Source of the DNA: Dictyostelium firmibasis
Taxonomy: Eukaryota; Evosea; Eumycetozoa; Dictyosteliales; Dictyosteliaceae
Direction: 5' to 3'
DNA: 57,500 bases
NCBI GenBank assembly: GCA_036169595.1
Contig: CM069769.1
Coordinates: forward strand, 1,785,001 to 1,842,500
Both the position numbers and the translations under genes were made by a program. Position 1 is the stretch's first letter. The number at the start of each line of letters is the position of its first letter. Positions 1 to 26,970 of this stretch are shown in pieces. The notes beneath the pieces were generated by a model. That model searched no databases and had not been told where the DNA came from. It worked only from the letters and a program-made list of their open reading frames with translations.

Positions 1-393
1 CCATTGAATAAAAAGATATTGAAAATAATCTATAGAAGATTGAGAGCACAAGTCGAAGAAACCTCATCACACAGATTCAGAGATCCAAAAGATTTACAAT
101 TTTCATTCACTGCCAATCAATTCACAAGAAAGTATAGTACTTTTCAAGTGAAACCAGCTTTCAATAAATTAAATACTTTGGACAATATGGGATTTCGTAA
201 GGTTTTAAAAGAAATAACCTCATCGAAATATAGTCCAAAAACAACTTGTTTAAATGATAATTTTGATATGGTCGATAAAGTAATTTTAAAAAGAATTGAT
301 AAAGCTTTAAATTTTTTATTTCCCCAAATTCCGCCTTATGAAAATGGTTATTTTTTAATTAAAAATAATAATGAAAATAATAAAACAATTTAA
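1..393 (+). CDS. Stealth / GlcNAc-1-phosphotransferase-like protein, 3' end only
   Basis: This is the C-terminal part of a gene that enters from the left edge; the frame is open from base 1 (first codon CCA) and stops with TAA at 391-393. The fragment contains SHRFRDPKDLQFSFT and, further on, KTTCLNDNFD followed by FLFPQIPPYE. These correspond to the C-terminal conserved regions of the Stealth family, which includes the catalytic alpha/beta precursor of the lysosomal-enzyme GlcNAc-1-phosphotransferase (there, SFHKVRHSEDMQFAF and CLNDNID...MFPIPSQFE). Family members transfer sugar-1-phosphates, in the secretory pathway of eukaryotes or onto capsules in bacteria. The N-terminal catalytic regions lie outside the window, so activity and topology cannot be judged. 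The tail is Asn-rich, as is usual for this genome. Family placement rests on recalled homology and is fairly secure; the exact substrate is unknown. Confidence 0.72.
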   Translation, partial: PLNKKILKIIYRRLRAQVEETSSHRFRDPKDLQFSFTANQFTRKYSTFQVKPAFNKLNTLDNMGFRKVLKEITSSKYSPKTTCLNDNFDMVDKVILKRIDKALNFLFPQIPPYENGYFLIKNNNENNKTI

Positions 394-905
394 ATTTTAA
401 AATTTTTTAAAAAAATTTTTTTCTTGTGTTTTTGGGAAAAAAAAAAAAAAAATTGCAAGGAGATGGATTTTGGAAAAAACTTAGAAATTTTTTTTTTTTA
501 ATATACGAAATTTAATCAAAATCTCCATGATTAATTTTTTTGGGTTGAAGATTTCTTGAAATTTCAAGGATAATCAAGTTCGATAACAAGATTAAAAAAT
601 TTATTGGTGCGTCACTCTTTTTGTTTTTATTTTTTTTTGTTATAAAAAAAAAAAAAAATTAAAATAATAAAAAACAATCAATTTCAAAAGAAAAAAAAGA
701 ATAAATGTAAATAAAATGATTAAAAATATAAAAAAAAAAAAAAAAAAAAAAGTTTTGGTGGCAAAAATATTTTTTATTTTCAAAGAAAATTTATTATATA
801 AAAAAAAAGGTGAAAATAAATTATATTAATAAATTTCCTTTTTTTTTTTTCCAAAATTTTAATTTTTTTTTATTGATTTTTTTTTTTTCAAAGTTTTTTT
901 TTAAT
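394..905. other. Intergenic region, A/T homopolymers
   Basis: About 510 bases between the stop of the Stealth-like gene and the ATG of the SDR fusion gene, both on the plus strand. It consists of long A and T runs, with one less extreme patch near 460-610. The frame of the downstream gene is open back to about 810 but contains only a GTG and Phe-rich junk there, so I read it as leader. No RNA gene or conserved motif is seen. Confidence 0.6.
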
Positions 906-4556
<3,651 letters not shown>

Positions 4557-4796
4557 GAATTAAGTGGAAAAAAAAAAAAAAAAAAAAAGTAAAAAAATAA
4601 TTAAGAAATTTAAATAAATAAAAAAACAAAAAAAATATGTATTCTCTAAATAAAAAACACGTGTGCAGTAGAGTAAATTTTTTTTTTTGATTTTTTTAAA
4701 AAAGTATAATATATATAATTTTTTTTTTCTCATTTTTTCTCTTTTTTTCTCAATAAAACAAACAAAAAATAATTTTTGTAATTAAAAAAAAAAAAA

Positions 4797-5535
4797 ATGA
4801 AATTTTTTAATTTTTTATTATTGTTGTCAATCATGTCAAATCAAATAGCAAAACCATTTTTACCATCAAATGGTGGGAGAATGAATTATTTTTTTGGATT
4901 ACAAATTACAGAAGTATTAATAAATAATCAACTTAAACAAATCCAAAATTCAATTACAAGAAGTTGTAGATATGTTGCAAAAGATATTACTTCACCAGAA
5001 AAATTTCATATGACCCTATTTGTTATGGAATTGACTGATGAACAAATACCAATTATTAAATCAACATTAATGCCACAAGCTAAACTATTGGCAACTGAAA
5101 TATTTGGTGAAAATATTAAACCTTCATCATCAATAAAAGGAATTGGTTCATTTAAAGATAGAGTTATTTGGGCTGGTATTAATGAAAAACATGATGAATA
5201 TAGTAAACTATTGGATTTTAGAAATCGTTTACATAAACTATTTAAGGATCAAAATATTAAAGTGGAAGATGAATATAAAGATTGGAGTCCACATATTACA
5301 CTTGCAAAAGGTAAAAATGTACAAAGAAATTTTCTTCAAATAAAAGTATGTTATTTAATCACTTTAAAATATTAATATATATATAAAGCTAACTTTTTTT
5401 ATTAAAAAAAAGAGTCATTTAAATGAAGATTTAGAATTTGGTTTACAAAACTTTTCAAAACTTCAATTAATGAAAATTGGTGCAACAGATCCACTAACTA
5501 AATATTATCATGTTGAAGATACTATTGATTTATAA
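4797..5535 (+). CDS. AKAP7-like 2H phosphoesterase (2'-5' RNA ligase-like)
   Basis: Two exons, 4797-5345 and 5413-5535, joined in phase 0 across a 67-base intron (donor GTATGT, acceptor AAAAG), giving 223 residues. The two hallmark H-x-T-L motifs of the 2H phosphoesterase superfamily are present: HMTL at residue 71 and HITL at residue 166. The surrounding sequence (FxGLQI, SPEKFHMTLFVMELT, KGIGSFKDRVIWAGI, DWSPHITLAKG) fits the AKAP7/AKAP18 central domain, which binds nucleoside monophosphates; relatives degrade 2'-5' oligoadenylate. The first 12 residues (MKFFNFLLLLSI) are hydrophobic; they could be a signal sequence, or translation may start at the second ATG (MSNQIAKPF), which would give a cytosolic protein. 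The second exon adds SHLNEDLEFG...YYHVEDTIDL, which completes the fold. Nothing in the sequence shows regulation. Confidence 0.8.
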
Positions 5536-5998
5536 TAAATGATAATTTTTTTTTTTTTTGGAATTTAATTTTTTAGAAATAAATAATAAAATGGTTGAAA
5601 TATAATTTGTTTCGTTAAATAAATAGTGCAGTAATATTGAATAAAGCATATAAAAGAATTGATTCAGAATTCACAACCATTAATAAAACAATAAAGGAAA
5701 ACATTTATGAAATCAACAACTATTTTTTTAAATAAAGAAAATATGTGCGATAGCAACAATAAATATCTTTTTTAATTCTCTCAATAATTTTTTCTTTTTT
5801 AATTCTCTTAATAAAATTTCTCTTTTTTTTATTAAATTTTTGAGTGGGTCTTGTAATGGTTTTTTATCGTTAACTAATCTTGAGTGCCCAAAAGAAATGT
5901 AAATTATTAAAATAAAGTAAAAAAAAAAACTTTGGGAAAACACCATTTTTTTAAAAAATTATTATAATGCAAGCTATTTATTCAGAAACATTGTTTAT
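5536..5998. other. Intergenic region between convergent genes, with a coding-like remnant
   Basis: The region separates the 3' ends of the 2H phosphoesterase gene (+) and the EF-1alpha gene (-). A 36-codon plus-strand stretch at 5625-5735 (SAVILNKAYKRIDSEF... ending TAA) has coding-like composition but no start. On the minus strand 5728-5946 holds a 72-codon ATG frame with a hydrophobic start and a Lys/Leu-rich body; it has no recognisable homology and lies in the likely EF-1alpha 3' flank. AATAAA-type signals for EF-1alpha lie near 5975-6000 on the minus strand. Confidence 0.5.
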
Positions 5999-7357
5999 TT
6001 ATTTCTTCTTTGATGGGGCAGCAGCTTTCTTATCACCAGCTTTACCTGGGGCTTTCTTGACGGTTGATTTGATGACACCGACGGCGACGGTTTGTCTCAT
6101 ATCTCTGACGGCGAAACGACCTAATGGTGGGTATTCAGTGAAGGATTCAACACACATTGGACGAGATGGGGTTAATTCGACCATAGCAGCATCACCATTC
6201 TTTAAGACGACGGCAGCAGTACCTTCCTTGGCAACGACGGCACCAGTACGACGATCAACTTTATCGACGATTTCAGTGAATTTACAGGCAATGTGAGCAG
6301 TGTGACAATCTAAGACTGGAGAGTAACCAGCGTGGATTTGACCTGGATGGTTGAGGACGATGACTTGAGCAACGAATTTTTCGGTTTCTTGTGGTGGATC
6401 GTTCTTAGAGTCACCAGCAACCATACCTCTTTTAATTTCTTTGACTGAAACGTTCTTAACGTTGAAACCTACATTGTCACCTGGACGGGCTTCTGGGAGT
6501 TGTTCGTGATGCATTTCGACTGATTTGACTTCAGTTGAGAGACCAGCTGGGGCGAAGGTGACGACCATACCTGGCTTAATGATACCAGTTTCGACACGAC
6601 CTACTGGAACAGTACCGATACCACCGATCTTGTAGACATCTTGGAGTGGAATACGGAGTGGTTTGTCATGTGGACGTTTTGGTTCGACGATGGCATCGAG
6701 GGCTTCTAATAAAGTTGGGCCTTTGTACCAGTCCATATGTGGGGATCTTTCTAACATGTTATCACCATTCCAACCTGAGATTGGGACGAATGAAACTTTT
6801 TCTGGATTGTAACCAATCTTTTTAATGAAAGATGAAACTTCCTTGACGATTTCGTCGTAACGAGCTTGAGAGTAGTTGGTTGATTTTTCATCCATCTTGT
6901 TGATAGCAACGATCATTTGTTTGACACCTAAGGTGTAAGCAAGGAGAGCGTGTTCACGAGTTTGACCGTTCTTGGCAATACCAGCTTCGAATTCACCAGT
7001 TGGGGAGGCAATGACTAAGACAGCACAATCAGCTTGGGAGGTACCAGTAATCATATTCTTGATGAAATCTCTGTGACCTGGGGCATCAATGATGGTGAAG
7101 TAGTATTTGGAGGTTTCGAATTTCCATAAAGCAATATCGATGGTGATACCTCTTTCACGTTCAGCCTTTAATTTATCCATAACCCAGGCGTATTTGAAGG
7201 ATTGTTTACCCATTTCGGAAGCTTCCTTTTCATACTTTTCGATGACTCTCTTATCGATACCACCACATTTGTAGATTAAATGACCAGTGGTGGTAGATTT
7301 ACCAGCATCTACGTGACCAATAACGACGATGTTAATATGTGTCTTTTCTTTACCCAT
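5999..7357 (-). CDS. efaA: Translation elongation factor 1-alpha
   Basis: A single exon of 452 residues starting [22 protein letters not shown]-1alpha is the GTPase that delivers aminoacyl-tRNA to the ribosomal A site; in Dictyostelium it is also known as an actin-bundling protein (ABP-50). The GTP-binding motifs are intact: GHVDAGKST (P-loop, about residues 14-22), the switch I stretch [17 protein letters not shown] (about 91-98) and NKMD (about 153-156). Beta-barrel domains 2 and 3 follow ([45 protein letters not shown]), and the tail is Lys-rich ([10 protein letters not shown]). Length and sequence are normal for the family. Codon use is strikingly different from the neighbours, with many C-ending codons, as expected for a very highly expressed gene. 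The species is known to carry more than one EF-1alpha gene; I cannot tell from this window which copy this is. Confidence 0.98.
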   Translation of the reverse strand: MGKEKTHINIVVIGHVDAGKSTTTGHLIYKCGGIDKRVIEKYEKEASEMGKQSFKYAWVMDKLKAERERGITIDIALWKFETSKYYFTIIDAPGHRDFIKNMITGTSQADCAVLVIASPTGEFEAGIAKNGQTREHALLAYTLGVKQMIVAINKMDEKSTNYSQARYDEIVKEVSSFIKKIGYNPEKVSFVPISGWNGDNMLERSPHMDWYKGPTLLEALDAIVEPKRPHDKPLRIPLQDVYKIGGIGTVPVGRVETGIIKPGMVVTFAPAGLSTEVKSVEMHHEQLPEARPGDNVGFNVKNVSVKEIKRGMVAGDSKNDPPQETEKFVAQVIVLNHPGQIHAGYSPVLDCHTAHIACKFTEIVDKVDRRTGAVVAKEGTAAVVLKNGDAAMVELTPSRPMCVESFTEYPPLGRFAVRDMRQTVAVGVIKSTVKKAPGKAGDKKAAAPSKKK

Positions 7358-8039
7358 CTTGTTTTATTCTAGAATAAAATAAAAAATTAAAAAAATAAAT
7401 TAGTATTTTTAAATTTTATTTTTTTTTTAAAAAAAAAAAAACTATAAAATGTTTACAATTAAAGCTATTATATGTGTATAAATATTTATATATGTATTGT
7501 AATAATAAATTTAATGAATATAAAAAATTAAAAAAAAAAAAAAATATTTATTCTGAACAACACAAAATAAAACTAAATGAGAAATTTAATAGAATTGTGT
7601 GTGGGTGTGTTATTTCCAATTTAATTATTTTTTATTATTTTATTTTTATTTTATTTTTATATTTTATTTTTCTCAGTGTTTAATATATTTCGGTAAACAA
7701 TAAAAAAAAAAAAAAACTAATTATTTTCAAAAAATCTTTTTTTTTTTTTTCTCTCTCTTTATTATTATTATTTTTTGTGTGGGGAACATCACGGTGATCT
7801 ATAATATGATATTCACATACCTTTCGTTCAAGTTGATTATAACAATGAAGAAAAAAAATGCGGAAAAATGGTTTTTATGCCACCAAAAAAAAAAAAAAAA
7901 TTAAAAAAAATAAAATTTTCCAAAAATTTTTTTTAACACCCAAATCATTTTTCACATAGCTTTTACATAACTTTTACACAAAATAAAAACCTGAAAATTT
8001 TTTTTGAAACACAAACAGCCTGATGATAACTTCAGACTT

Positions 8040-8088
<49 letters not shown>

Positions 8089-8420
8089 TACTATTATTTA
8101 TAATTATTTTATCTTTTTTTATTTTTCTCTTTTTAAAATAAAAAAGTTTGTTTAAAAATCTTAATATTGAAAATATATATATATGTATTTATATATCCTA
8201 CTATTTTTACAATACATAAAATTTTTTTTTTTTTTATTCATTTTTTTATATTTTTTTTTATATATTAGTAAAGCACATAGTAAAAGGAGAATAAAAAAAA
8301 AAAGTTTGTATTATAATTCATTGTATTATTGATTTATTTTTATTTTTATTTTTTTTTTTTTTTAAAAAATTTTTGCAAAACAAAGATAGGTTGAATTTCA
8401 ACAATACATTTGAATTTATT

Positions 8421-8454
<34 letters not shown>

Positions 8455-9222
8455 CTAATATTATTTCAGATATTATTAGCTCTAATAATTTGATTTTATA
8501 AAAATATTCTCTTAAGATATTAATTAAATCTTGAAAGAGTATAAGAGAATTATTCATCCTTTATCGATTTTAAAGTAAACTCTACCTCAGCATAAAATGC
8601 ATTCAGTTTTATTAAGCTTTATAAAATTTGAATATCATTTCGGCTCTGTAAAAATAAAAATTAAAAAACTACCTGAAGCATAAAACTCATTTGAAAAAAA
8701 AATAAAAAATAAAAAAAAATAAAATAAAATAGCATTGAAATAATCGTTACTGTCAATGAACAACTGGTCATTTAATCTATAAATGTGGTGATTCATTTAG
8801 GAGAAAGTTATGAAAAAAAATATGGGGAAAAAAAAAAAAAAAAACAAAAGTAAAGTGAAGGAAATTTAAGTTCTAATAAATTTAATTTTTTTTTTTTTTT
8901 TTCAATCTTTATTCCATTTTTTTTATTTATACACAATTTATTAAAGTATTTTATTTTAAATCCACAAAATTTCTATTTTTTTTTTTTTTTTTATTTTTTT
9001 TTTTTATTTTTTTCTTATTACCGGTTATTGCTTTTTTTTTTTTTTTTTTAAATTTTTTATATTTTTATTTTTCCCACATATAAAAATTTCCCTTCAAATA
9101 TCAAGATATTACGCACATTTTTTATATTTTTCATTTTTATTTTTTTTTTATTTTTTACCATCATTTTCTTTTTTTTTTTTCCATTGTTTTTTTTTTTTTT
9201 ATTAATCATTCTTTAAATTAGA
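7358..9222. promoter_or_regulatory. Long divergent intergenic/promoter region (EF-1alpha leftward, myotubularin rightward)
   Basis: About 1.9 kb shared by two divergent 5' ends. Most is A/T homopolymer. Less extreme patches, possible regulatory DNA for the highly expressed EF-1alpha gene, include a GT-rich element near 7597-7612 (GTGTGTGGGTGTGTT), a patch at 7776-7850 with the short palindrome ATCACGGTGAT, and 8575-8815. The last of these contains an imperfect direct repeat (8582-8603 and 8669-8692). An (ATT)n microsatellite lies at 8041-8097. Open frames at 7474-7683 and 8318-8557 (-) are low-complexity and I do not call them. No tRNA or snRNA is recognised. Confidence 0.5.
8041..8097. repeat. 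(ATT)n microsatellite, intergenic
   Basis: A run of ATT with a few ACT interruptions near its right end, inside the EF-1alpha/myotubularin intergenic region. Confidence 0.9.
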
Positions 9223-13386
<4,164 letters not shown>

Positions 13387-13904
13387 CATAATTAACCTAA
13401 AATGAAAATAAAAATAAAAATAAAAATAAAAATAAAAATAAAATAAAATAAATAATTATTAAAAAAACACAAAAAAAAAAATCAAAAATAACATTTTTTG
13501 GAAAAAAAAAAAAAAAATCCAAATAGTAACTGAAAAAAAGTTAAACTAACCTTTTTTTTTTTTTTTTTTATTTTTTTTTTTTTTTTTTTTTATATTTTTT
13601 GGTTGTTTTTTTTTTTTTTTTTAAAAAAAAAAATAATAATATTATACATCTTTTAATACCATTTTCAGAATCATTACTATTGTATTTTTTTTTTTTTTTT
13701 TTTTTTTTACCTTTTAATTAATTTAAATTTTTTTTTTTTTTTTTTTTTTTTTGCAAATCAAAATTATTTTTTTTTTTTAAAATTTTAAATATTTAATCAT
13801 TTAAATATTTAAATATTTAAATATTAATTTTTATTAATAATTAAACTGTAACAATAAAAAAAATTATTCATTTTTATAAAAAAAAAAAAAATAAAAAAAT
13901 AACT
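13387..13904. other. Intergenic region, homopolymers only
   Basis: The 518 bases between the myotubularin gene and the F-box-like gene start with an (AATAAA)n-like run at about 13405-13450, which would serve as polyadenylation signal. Long T runs follow, then an (ATTTAA)-type repeat near 13780-13830. I see no gene or structured RNA here. Confidence 0.7.
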
Positions 13905-14144
13905 ATGAACCTTCAAGATTTACCAACAGAAGTATTTTATTTAATTTTGTCAAATGTTTCAAGTGAATACATAATCCAAGAATTTCAATATGTCTCAAAA
14001 TATATTTATCATCTATGTAGTGATGAGTTATTTTGGAAATTATTGTCACATTCAAGATATAAAAATTCACCAAAATTAAAATCAAGGTTTCAAAAATTAA
14101 ATAGTCAATATTTTGATGAAAATCAAGATAATTTAAATTTAAAT

Positions 14145-14196
<52 letters not shown>

Positions 14197-14667
14197 GTAA
14201 TAATTATAATAATAATAATAATAATAAAAATACAATTGAAAATAATAATAATCATAATTATTATAATAATGAAAATAATAATGATTATGATGATAATTAT
14301 TTTTTAGATGGAGCAAATATTGAAAATAATTATAGAAGAATGTTATTAAATTATCAAGAGAATAGTTGGAAATTTTTTTTTATTAAAAGTAGTACACCAC
14401 GTTATTTAGTGATTGGCTCTGAAATTGAAGATAATAGAATATCGGAATTAAAAAAAAATCTATATAAAATGGGTTTAAAATCAATAGATCATTTTAATGT
14501 TTTTGGTTTTAAATCATTAACAGTAAATGATCTTTATCAATATGATGGTATTCTTTTCTTTTCATATTGTGGATTTAGACAAAAATCAATTGGTAATATT
14601 TTATCTGATTATGTTGATAGTGGAGGTGGTATTGTTATTGCTGCCTATTCAAATGTTTGTATTTAAA

Positions 14668-14709
<42 letters not shown>

Positions 14710-15158
14710 AAAAAAATTAAATATTTATTATTATTATTATTTTTAAAAATAATACTTAGTGTGGCAAAGGTAATAGACTTGAAGGTAGATGGTTGGAAGA
14801 AGGATATAATCCATTTAATGATGGTATTACACAAAGAGTTTATAATTTGAGAATGGGTAGAAAAGTTATACCAGATCATCCAATTTTAGAAGGTGTTGAA
14901 AAATTTGGTGGTGGATTCAATATTTCCCACAGTGACTCAGAGATGTCTTCACAATCTAGTTTAATTGCAGAATGGGAGAATCAAAGACCATTAATCGTTG
15001 AGTTATCATCTAAAAAATCTCCAATTGTTGGTTTAAATTTTTATCCACCCTCTAATGAATTTGACCCATCAAGTTGGGATAAAAATACTGATGGTTTAAA
15101 AATTTTATTTAATTCATTAAAATATGTAGTTGCTCATTCTTTAAAAATTAATAAATAA
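13905..15158 (+). CDS. F-box-like protein with a C-terminal amidotransferase-like (ThuA/GATase1-type) domain
   Basis: Two exons, 13905-14654 and 14760-15158, joined in phase 0 (AAYSN | CGKGN) across an A-rich intron (donor GTTTGT, acceptor CTTAG); 382 residues. Residues 1-60 (MNLQDLPTEVFYLILSNVSS...LFWKLLSHSRY) resemble an F-box, the Skp1-binding module of SCF ubiquitin ligases. An Asn-rich linker follows. The C-terminal half (PRYLVIGSE...LYQYDGILFFSYCGF...LSDYVDSGGGIVIAAY, then GNRLEGRW, HPILEGV, PLIVE and VGLNFYPPS) has the alternating pattern of a class-I glutamine-amidotransferase/ThuA-like fold. I see no clear catalytic Cys-His-Glu triad (the nucleophile elbow is not a GxCxG), so it may be a non-enzymatic member. 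F-box plus this fold suggests substrate recruitment, but that is inference. Confidence 0.6.
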
Positions 15159-15307
15159 ATTGTAATAAAAATAATGACAATAATAAAAAAAAAAAAAAAT
15201 AAACAAAAATAAAATAATTGTATTATAATATAATGTTTTCCAAACGTACACACACATAATAAATCGATCAATTAATTTTTTTTTTTTATTAAAACTTTTT
15301 TTTTAAA

Positions 15308-16803
<1,496 letters not shown>

Positions 16804-17459
16804 ATTTATACAAAGATTTTTTTTATTTTATTTTATAAAATTAAACAAGTTAAATTATTATAAAAGTATCCAATTAGACAATGTTATATATTAATTGGTC
16901 AGTGGGAGGTTTATCTGATTTTTTTTTTTAATTATTAAAAAAATTTATGACTAATAAAAAAAAATGAAAAAAAAAATTTAAAAAAAAAAAAATAAAAAAT
17001 AAAAAAAAATAAAAAAAATAAAAAAAATTCAAAATCAAGACTTTTCCAGAAAGAATGCCAATCTTACCTTACTCAAAATAATTCTTTATTATTGTTTATT
17101 TATTTAATTTCTTTTATTTTTTTTTAATTTCACTTTAATAATTTAATTTTTTTTTTTTTTTTTTTAAAATTTTTTTTTATTTTTTTTATTTTTTTATTTT
17201 TTTCTATTATTTTTTTATTTTTTTCTATTATTTTTTTATTTTTTTTTTATTTTTTTTATTTTTTTTTATTTTTTTTTATTTTTTTTATTTTTTTTTTTCC
17301 ACACACAAATTTTTTTTTGACAAACCGAAAAAAAAAAAAATAGAAAAAAAACAAAAAAATAAAAAAAAAAAAATACCCCAGTGCAAGGTTCCGCATTATT
17401 TCAAAAAAAACAAAAAAAACAACAACAATTTAGAAAAAAAAAACTAAAAATATCATTAA
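16804..17459. promoter_or_regulatory. Divergent promoter region between alad and the F-box/WD40 gene
   Basis: The 656 bases hold T and A runs around two less A/T-rich islands: 17038-17085 (ACTTTTCCAGAAAGAATGCC and following) and 17374-17400 (TACCCCAGTGCAAGGTTCCG), the latter about 60 bases before the ATG at 17460. The second island may be a leader or core-promoter element of the rightward gene. No RNA gene is recognised. Confidence 0.45.
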
Positions 17460-20120
<2,661 letters not shown>

Positions 20121-20434
20121 ATTGAGAATCATTTTTTTTTCTTTCAAAAATAATTTCCATAAATAAAAAAAATAAAAAAAAGTAGAAAAAAAAAAAAGAA
20201 AAAAAAAAGAAGAAAAAAAAAAAGAAAAAAAAAATAAAAAAAGAAAAAAATAAAAATAAAAAAATAAAAATAAAAATATACATTTATTCTTAATAAAAAC
20301 AAAACCAATTGTTACCATAATTGAATTTCATCCCATTTTTTTTTTTTTTTTTTCATATTTTTTTTCATTTTTTTTTTAATTTTTATTTTTTAATTTTCAA
20401 CTTATTACATTTTAACTCATTTTTTTAAAAAAAA
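20121..20434. other. Intergenic region, A/G- then T-rich
   Basis: Purine-rich runs (A with scattered G) at about 20165-20270, then T runs, between two plus-strand genes. I see no gene or structured RNA; minus-strand poly-Phe frames here are artefacts. Confidence 0.7.
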
Positions 20435-22680
20435 ATGCCTACAGTTTTATTATTAGATGTATCAATTTCTATGGCACATTCAATATTTAGAATAAATAAT
20501 ATTGATAAAAATAATAATGAAGAAGAAATTAAAACATATTTTGATGTATTAAAATCAACGATTGGATATTTTTTATCCACATTAACATCAAAATTTACTT
20601 CATATATGGCGAATCCTATAACATTGTTAACATATTCATCAGATGTAAATATTGTAATCCCTTTTACAAAAGGATTTCAAGAGTTTTTAAATGAGTTTGA
20701 AAATGTTGATATTAGATTATCGGATCGTACCGATTTATTGAATGCATTGAATCAAGTGAGCGAATTAATACAAGCTACATATGGTAATTCAACTAGTACT
20801 TCAACTGAAATATTTATATTCACTGATCAATGTACTGCATTTGATCAATGTGGTGAATCAACATTTTCAAAAATTAAAAAATTTCAATTTCCTTTCATTC
20901 ACCAATTTCATTTCATTTCAATTTGTATAAAAGATAATCATTTAAATCATTCAAATAATCATTTAATTTATTTAAATGATTTAAGCAACATTAATAATAA
21001 TAGTAATAGTAACAATAATAATAATAATAATAATCAATTAAATAATAATGAAAAAGATAATAATCAAATTAGAGTAAATAATAATTTTCGTGGTACAATT
21101 GATATAGTTAAATTAAATGGTCAAATTAAAAATAATAGTAATAATATAATGCAGTTAAATATAGAATTAACAAATATTATCAGTAGGATAGTTCATAATA
21201 ATTATAATCTTTATAAATGTGTTTTGGTATTTGGTAGACTGAGTTCACCAATGACAGTTTATCCAAATCCAATGACTTTATTACATTTTTTAAATAATGG
21301 TGGTATTCCGAAAAGTATTTTCATGAATGGCACCACTGTTAATGATAAAGATAATAATAATCAATTATCAATGTCAATATTATCAATTATTGGATATTTA
21401 CCAAACAAATCATTAAATAATATACCATCATTATCAAGACATGTATTAATACCATTGATATCCGATTCTAAACCATCAACATTACCACCACTAGGACCTG
21501 TACTTCAAAGCTGTTTAAGAAATGAAAAAAAAACCGCTATTGTACATATTCAAAATAATTGGTATGGTATGATAAATTCAACATATGAAAATGATGTACC
21601 TGTTTTAGCTCTATCATTATTTGAGCCAAATGTTGATTTACCTTTTCTTGGTGAGGATTTGACTTGTTTGGAATTAGGTAATCTAAATGATTTACAACAA
21701 CAACAACAACTATTACTACAACAACAACAATTACAACAACAACAACAAGGTATACCTCAAAAAATACAAATGCTACCACCACAATTACCTTTTCCACCAG
21801 TTCAATCCCAATTTACAATGTCCTACAATACAGTAGCGGAACCAAATATCATTCCATACATTAAAATGGATTCGATTCATAGTGATTTCACAAAAATTAG
21901 TAGGCTATTTAAATCTTTACCTCAAAAATTAGAATCAATATTTTCTGAATGTGAAAAAATTAGATTACTAGCATTAATGTATCAACCTTCATTATTGAAG
22001 GCTTTATTAACTTTAGTTAATGAGGAAATTAGGTTTGTATTTTAATTTTAATTTTTTTTTTTTTTATATCTATTTTATTAATTTTTTTTTCATTATCTTT
22101 TTTCAGAACAAATAAAATACCCGATGAAAAAACTTATTATTATTTAGCAGAACTGTTGCTTTTCATTGAAAATCCAGTTGAACCAATAACTGCAAATAAT
22201 TTAGCTTATTCAATAAATAGTAAAAATCCACCCCAACAACCGCAACAACTTCAACAACAACAGCAACATCAACATCAACCACAACATCAACAACATCAAC
22301 CACAACACCAACAGCAACATCAACAGCAACATCAACATCAACCACAACAGCAACAACATCAACAACAACATCAACCACAACAGCAACACCAACAACCACA
22401 ACAGCAACAACAAATACAACAACATCAACAAATACAACACCACCAGCAACATCAACAACAACAATATCAACCACAACAATATGAGCAACAACAGCAACAA
22501 AATCAATACTCACAATATCAACAATATCAACAAAATGACCAACATTATCAACAACAACAGCAACAATATCAATCTTCTAATAATTCATATCAAAATAGAG
22601 ACCATTTACCTCATTCTTCTTCACATCACCACAGTGGTGGTAGTAGTAGTAATAATAGAGGCAGAAAAGAAAAAAAATAA
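20435..22680 (+). CDS. ints14: Integrator complex subunit 14-like VWA protein
   Basis: Two exons, 20435-22032 and 22107-22680, joined AG|A (Arg) across a 74-base intron (donor GTTTGT, acceptor TTCAG); 723 residues. It starts MPTVLLLDVSISM, as the animal INTS14/VWA9 proteins do (MPTVVVMDVSLSM), with the metal-site DxSxS motif intact at residues 8-12. Further matches to INTS14 are VPFT-like (IPFTKGF), SRHVLIPL, a WYGM-S stretch (human WHGMLYS), LSLFEPN and YIKMDSIHSDFTKISRLFKSLPQK. Integrator is a nuclear complex that cleaves and terminates RNA polymerase II transcripts, including snRNAs; INTS14 forms a module with INTS10 and INTS13. The C-terminus (22225-22600) is a Gln/His-rich tail not found in animal proteins. 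Asn runs are inserted in the middle. The start is fixed by the conserved first residues. Confidence 0.82.
22235..22565. repeat. Imperfect CAA/CAG/CAT/CCA repeat encoding a Gln/His/Pro tail
   Basis: Degenerate trinucleotide repeat in the last exon of the Integrator-14-like gene. Mixing of CAA, CAG, CAT and CCA triplets suggests an older, decaying or selected repeat compared with the pure AAT runs elsewhere. Confidence 0.9.
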
Positions 22681-22743
22681 ATAATTTTGTGTATAAAGTA
22701 GTTTTCTTAATTTTTTTTTTTTAATTGTTTTATTTTTATTATT

Positions 22744-26815
<4,072 letters not shown>

Positions 26816-26931
26816 TGTTGCTGTGGTTGTTGTGTTTGTTGTGACTGCTTTAGTTCTTTGTCTGTATGGTGTTACTATTGTAGTAGTAGTTCCTGTTAGT
26901 GTTTCAATTAGTTCGTTATTGTCACTATCGC

Positions 26932-26970
<39 letters not shown>

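Noticed and set aside
5728-5946. 72-codon minus-strand frame with a signal-like start downstream of EF-1alpha
   Set aside because: The composition is Phe/Ile then Lys/Leu from A/T-rich DNA, there is no homology, and it sits in the likely 3' untranslated region. I keep only a mention in the intergenic entry.
8011-8040. C/D-box snoRNA-like CCTGATGATAACTTCAG
   Set aside because: A C-box-like TGATGA is present, but there is no D box at a suitable distance downstream and no terminal stem.
8318-8557. 79-codon minus-strand frame in the EF-1alpha/myotubularin spacer
   Set aside because: It is mostly poly-Lys from T runs, without conserved sequence or plausible splice structure.
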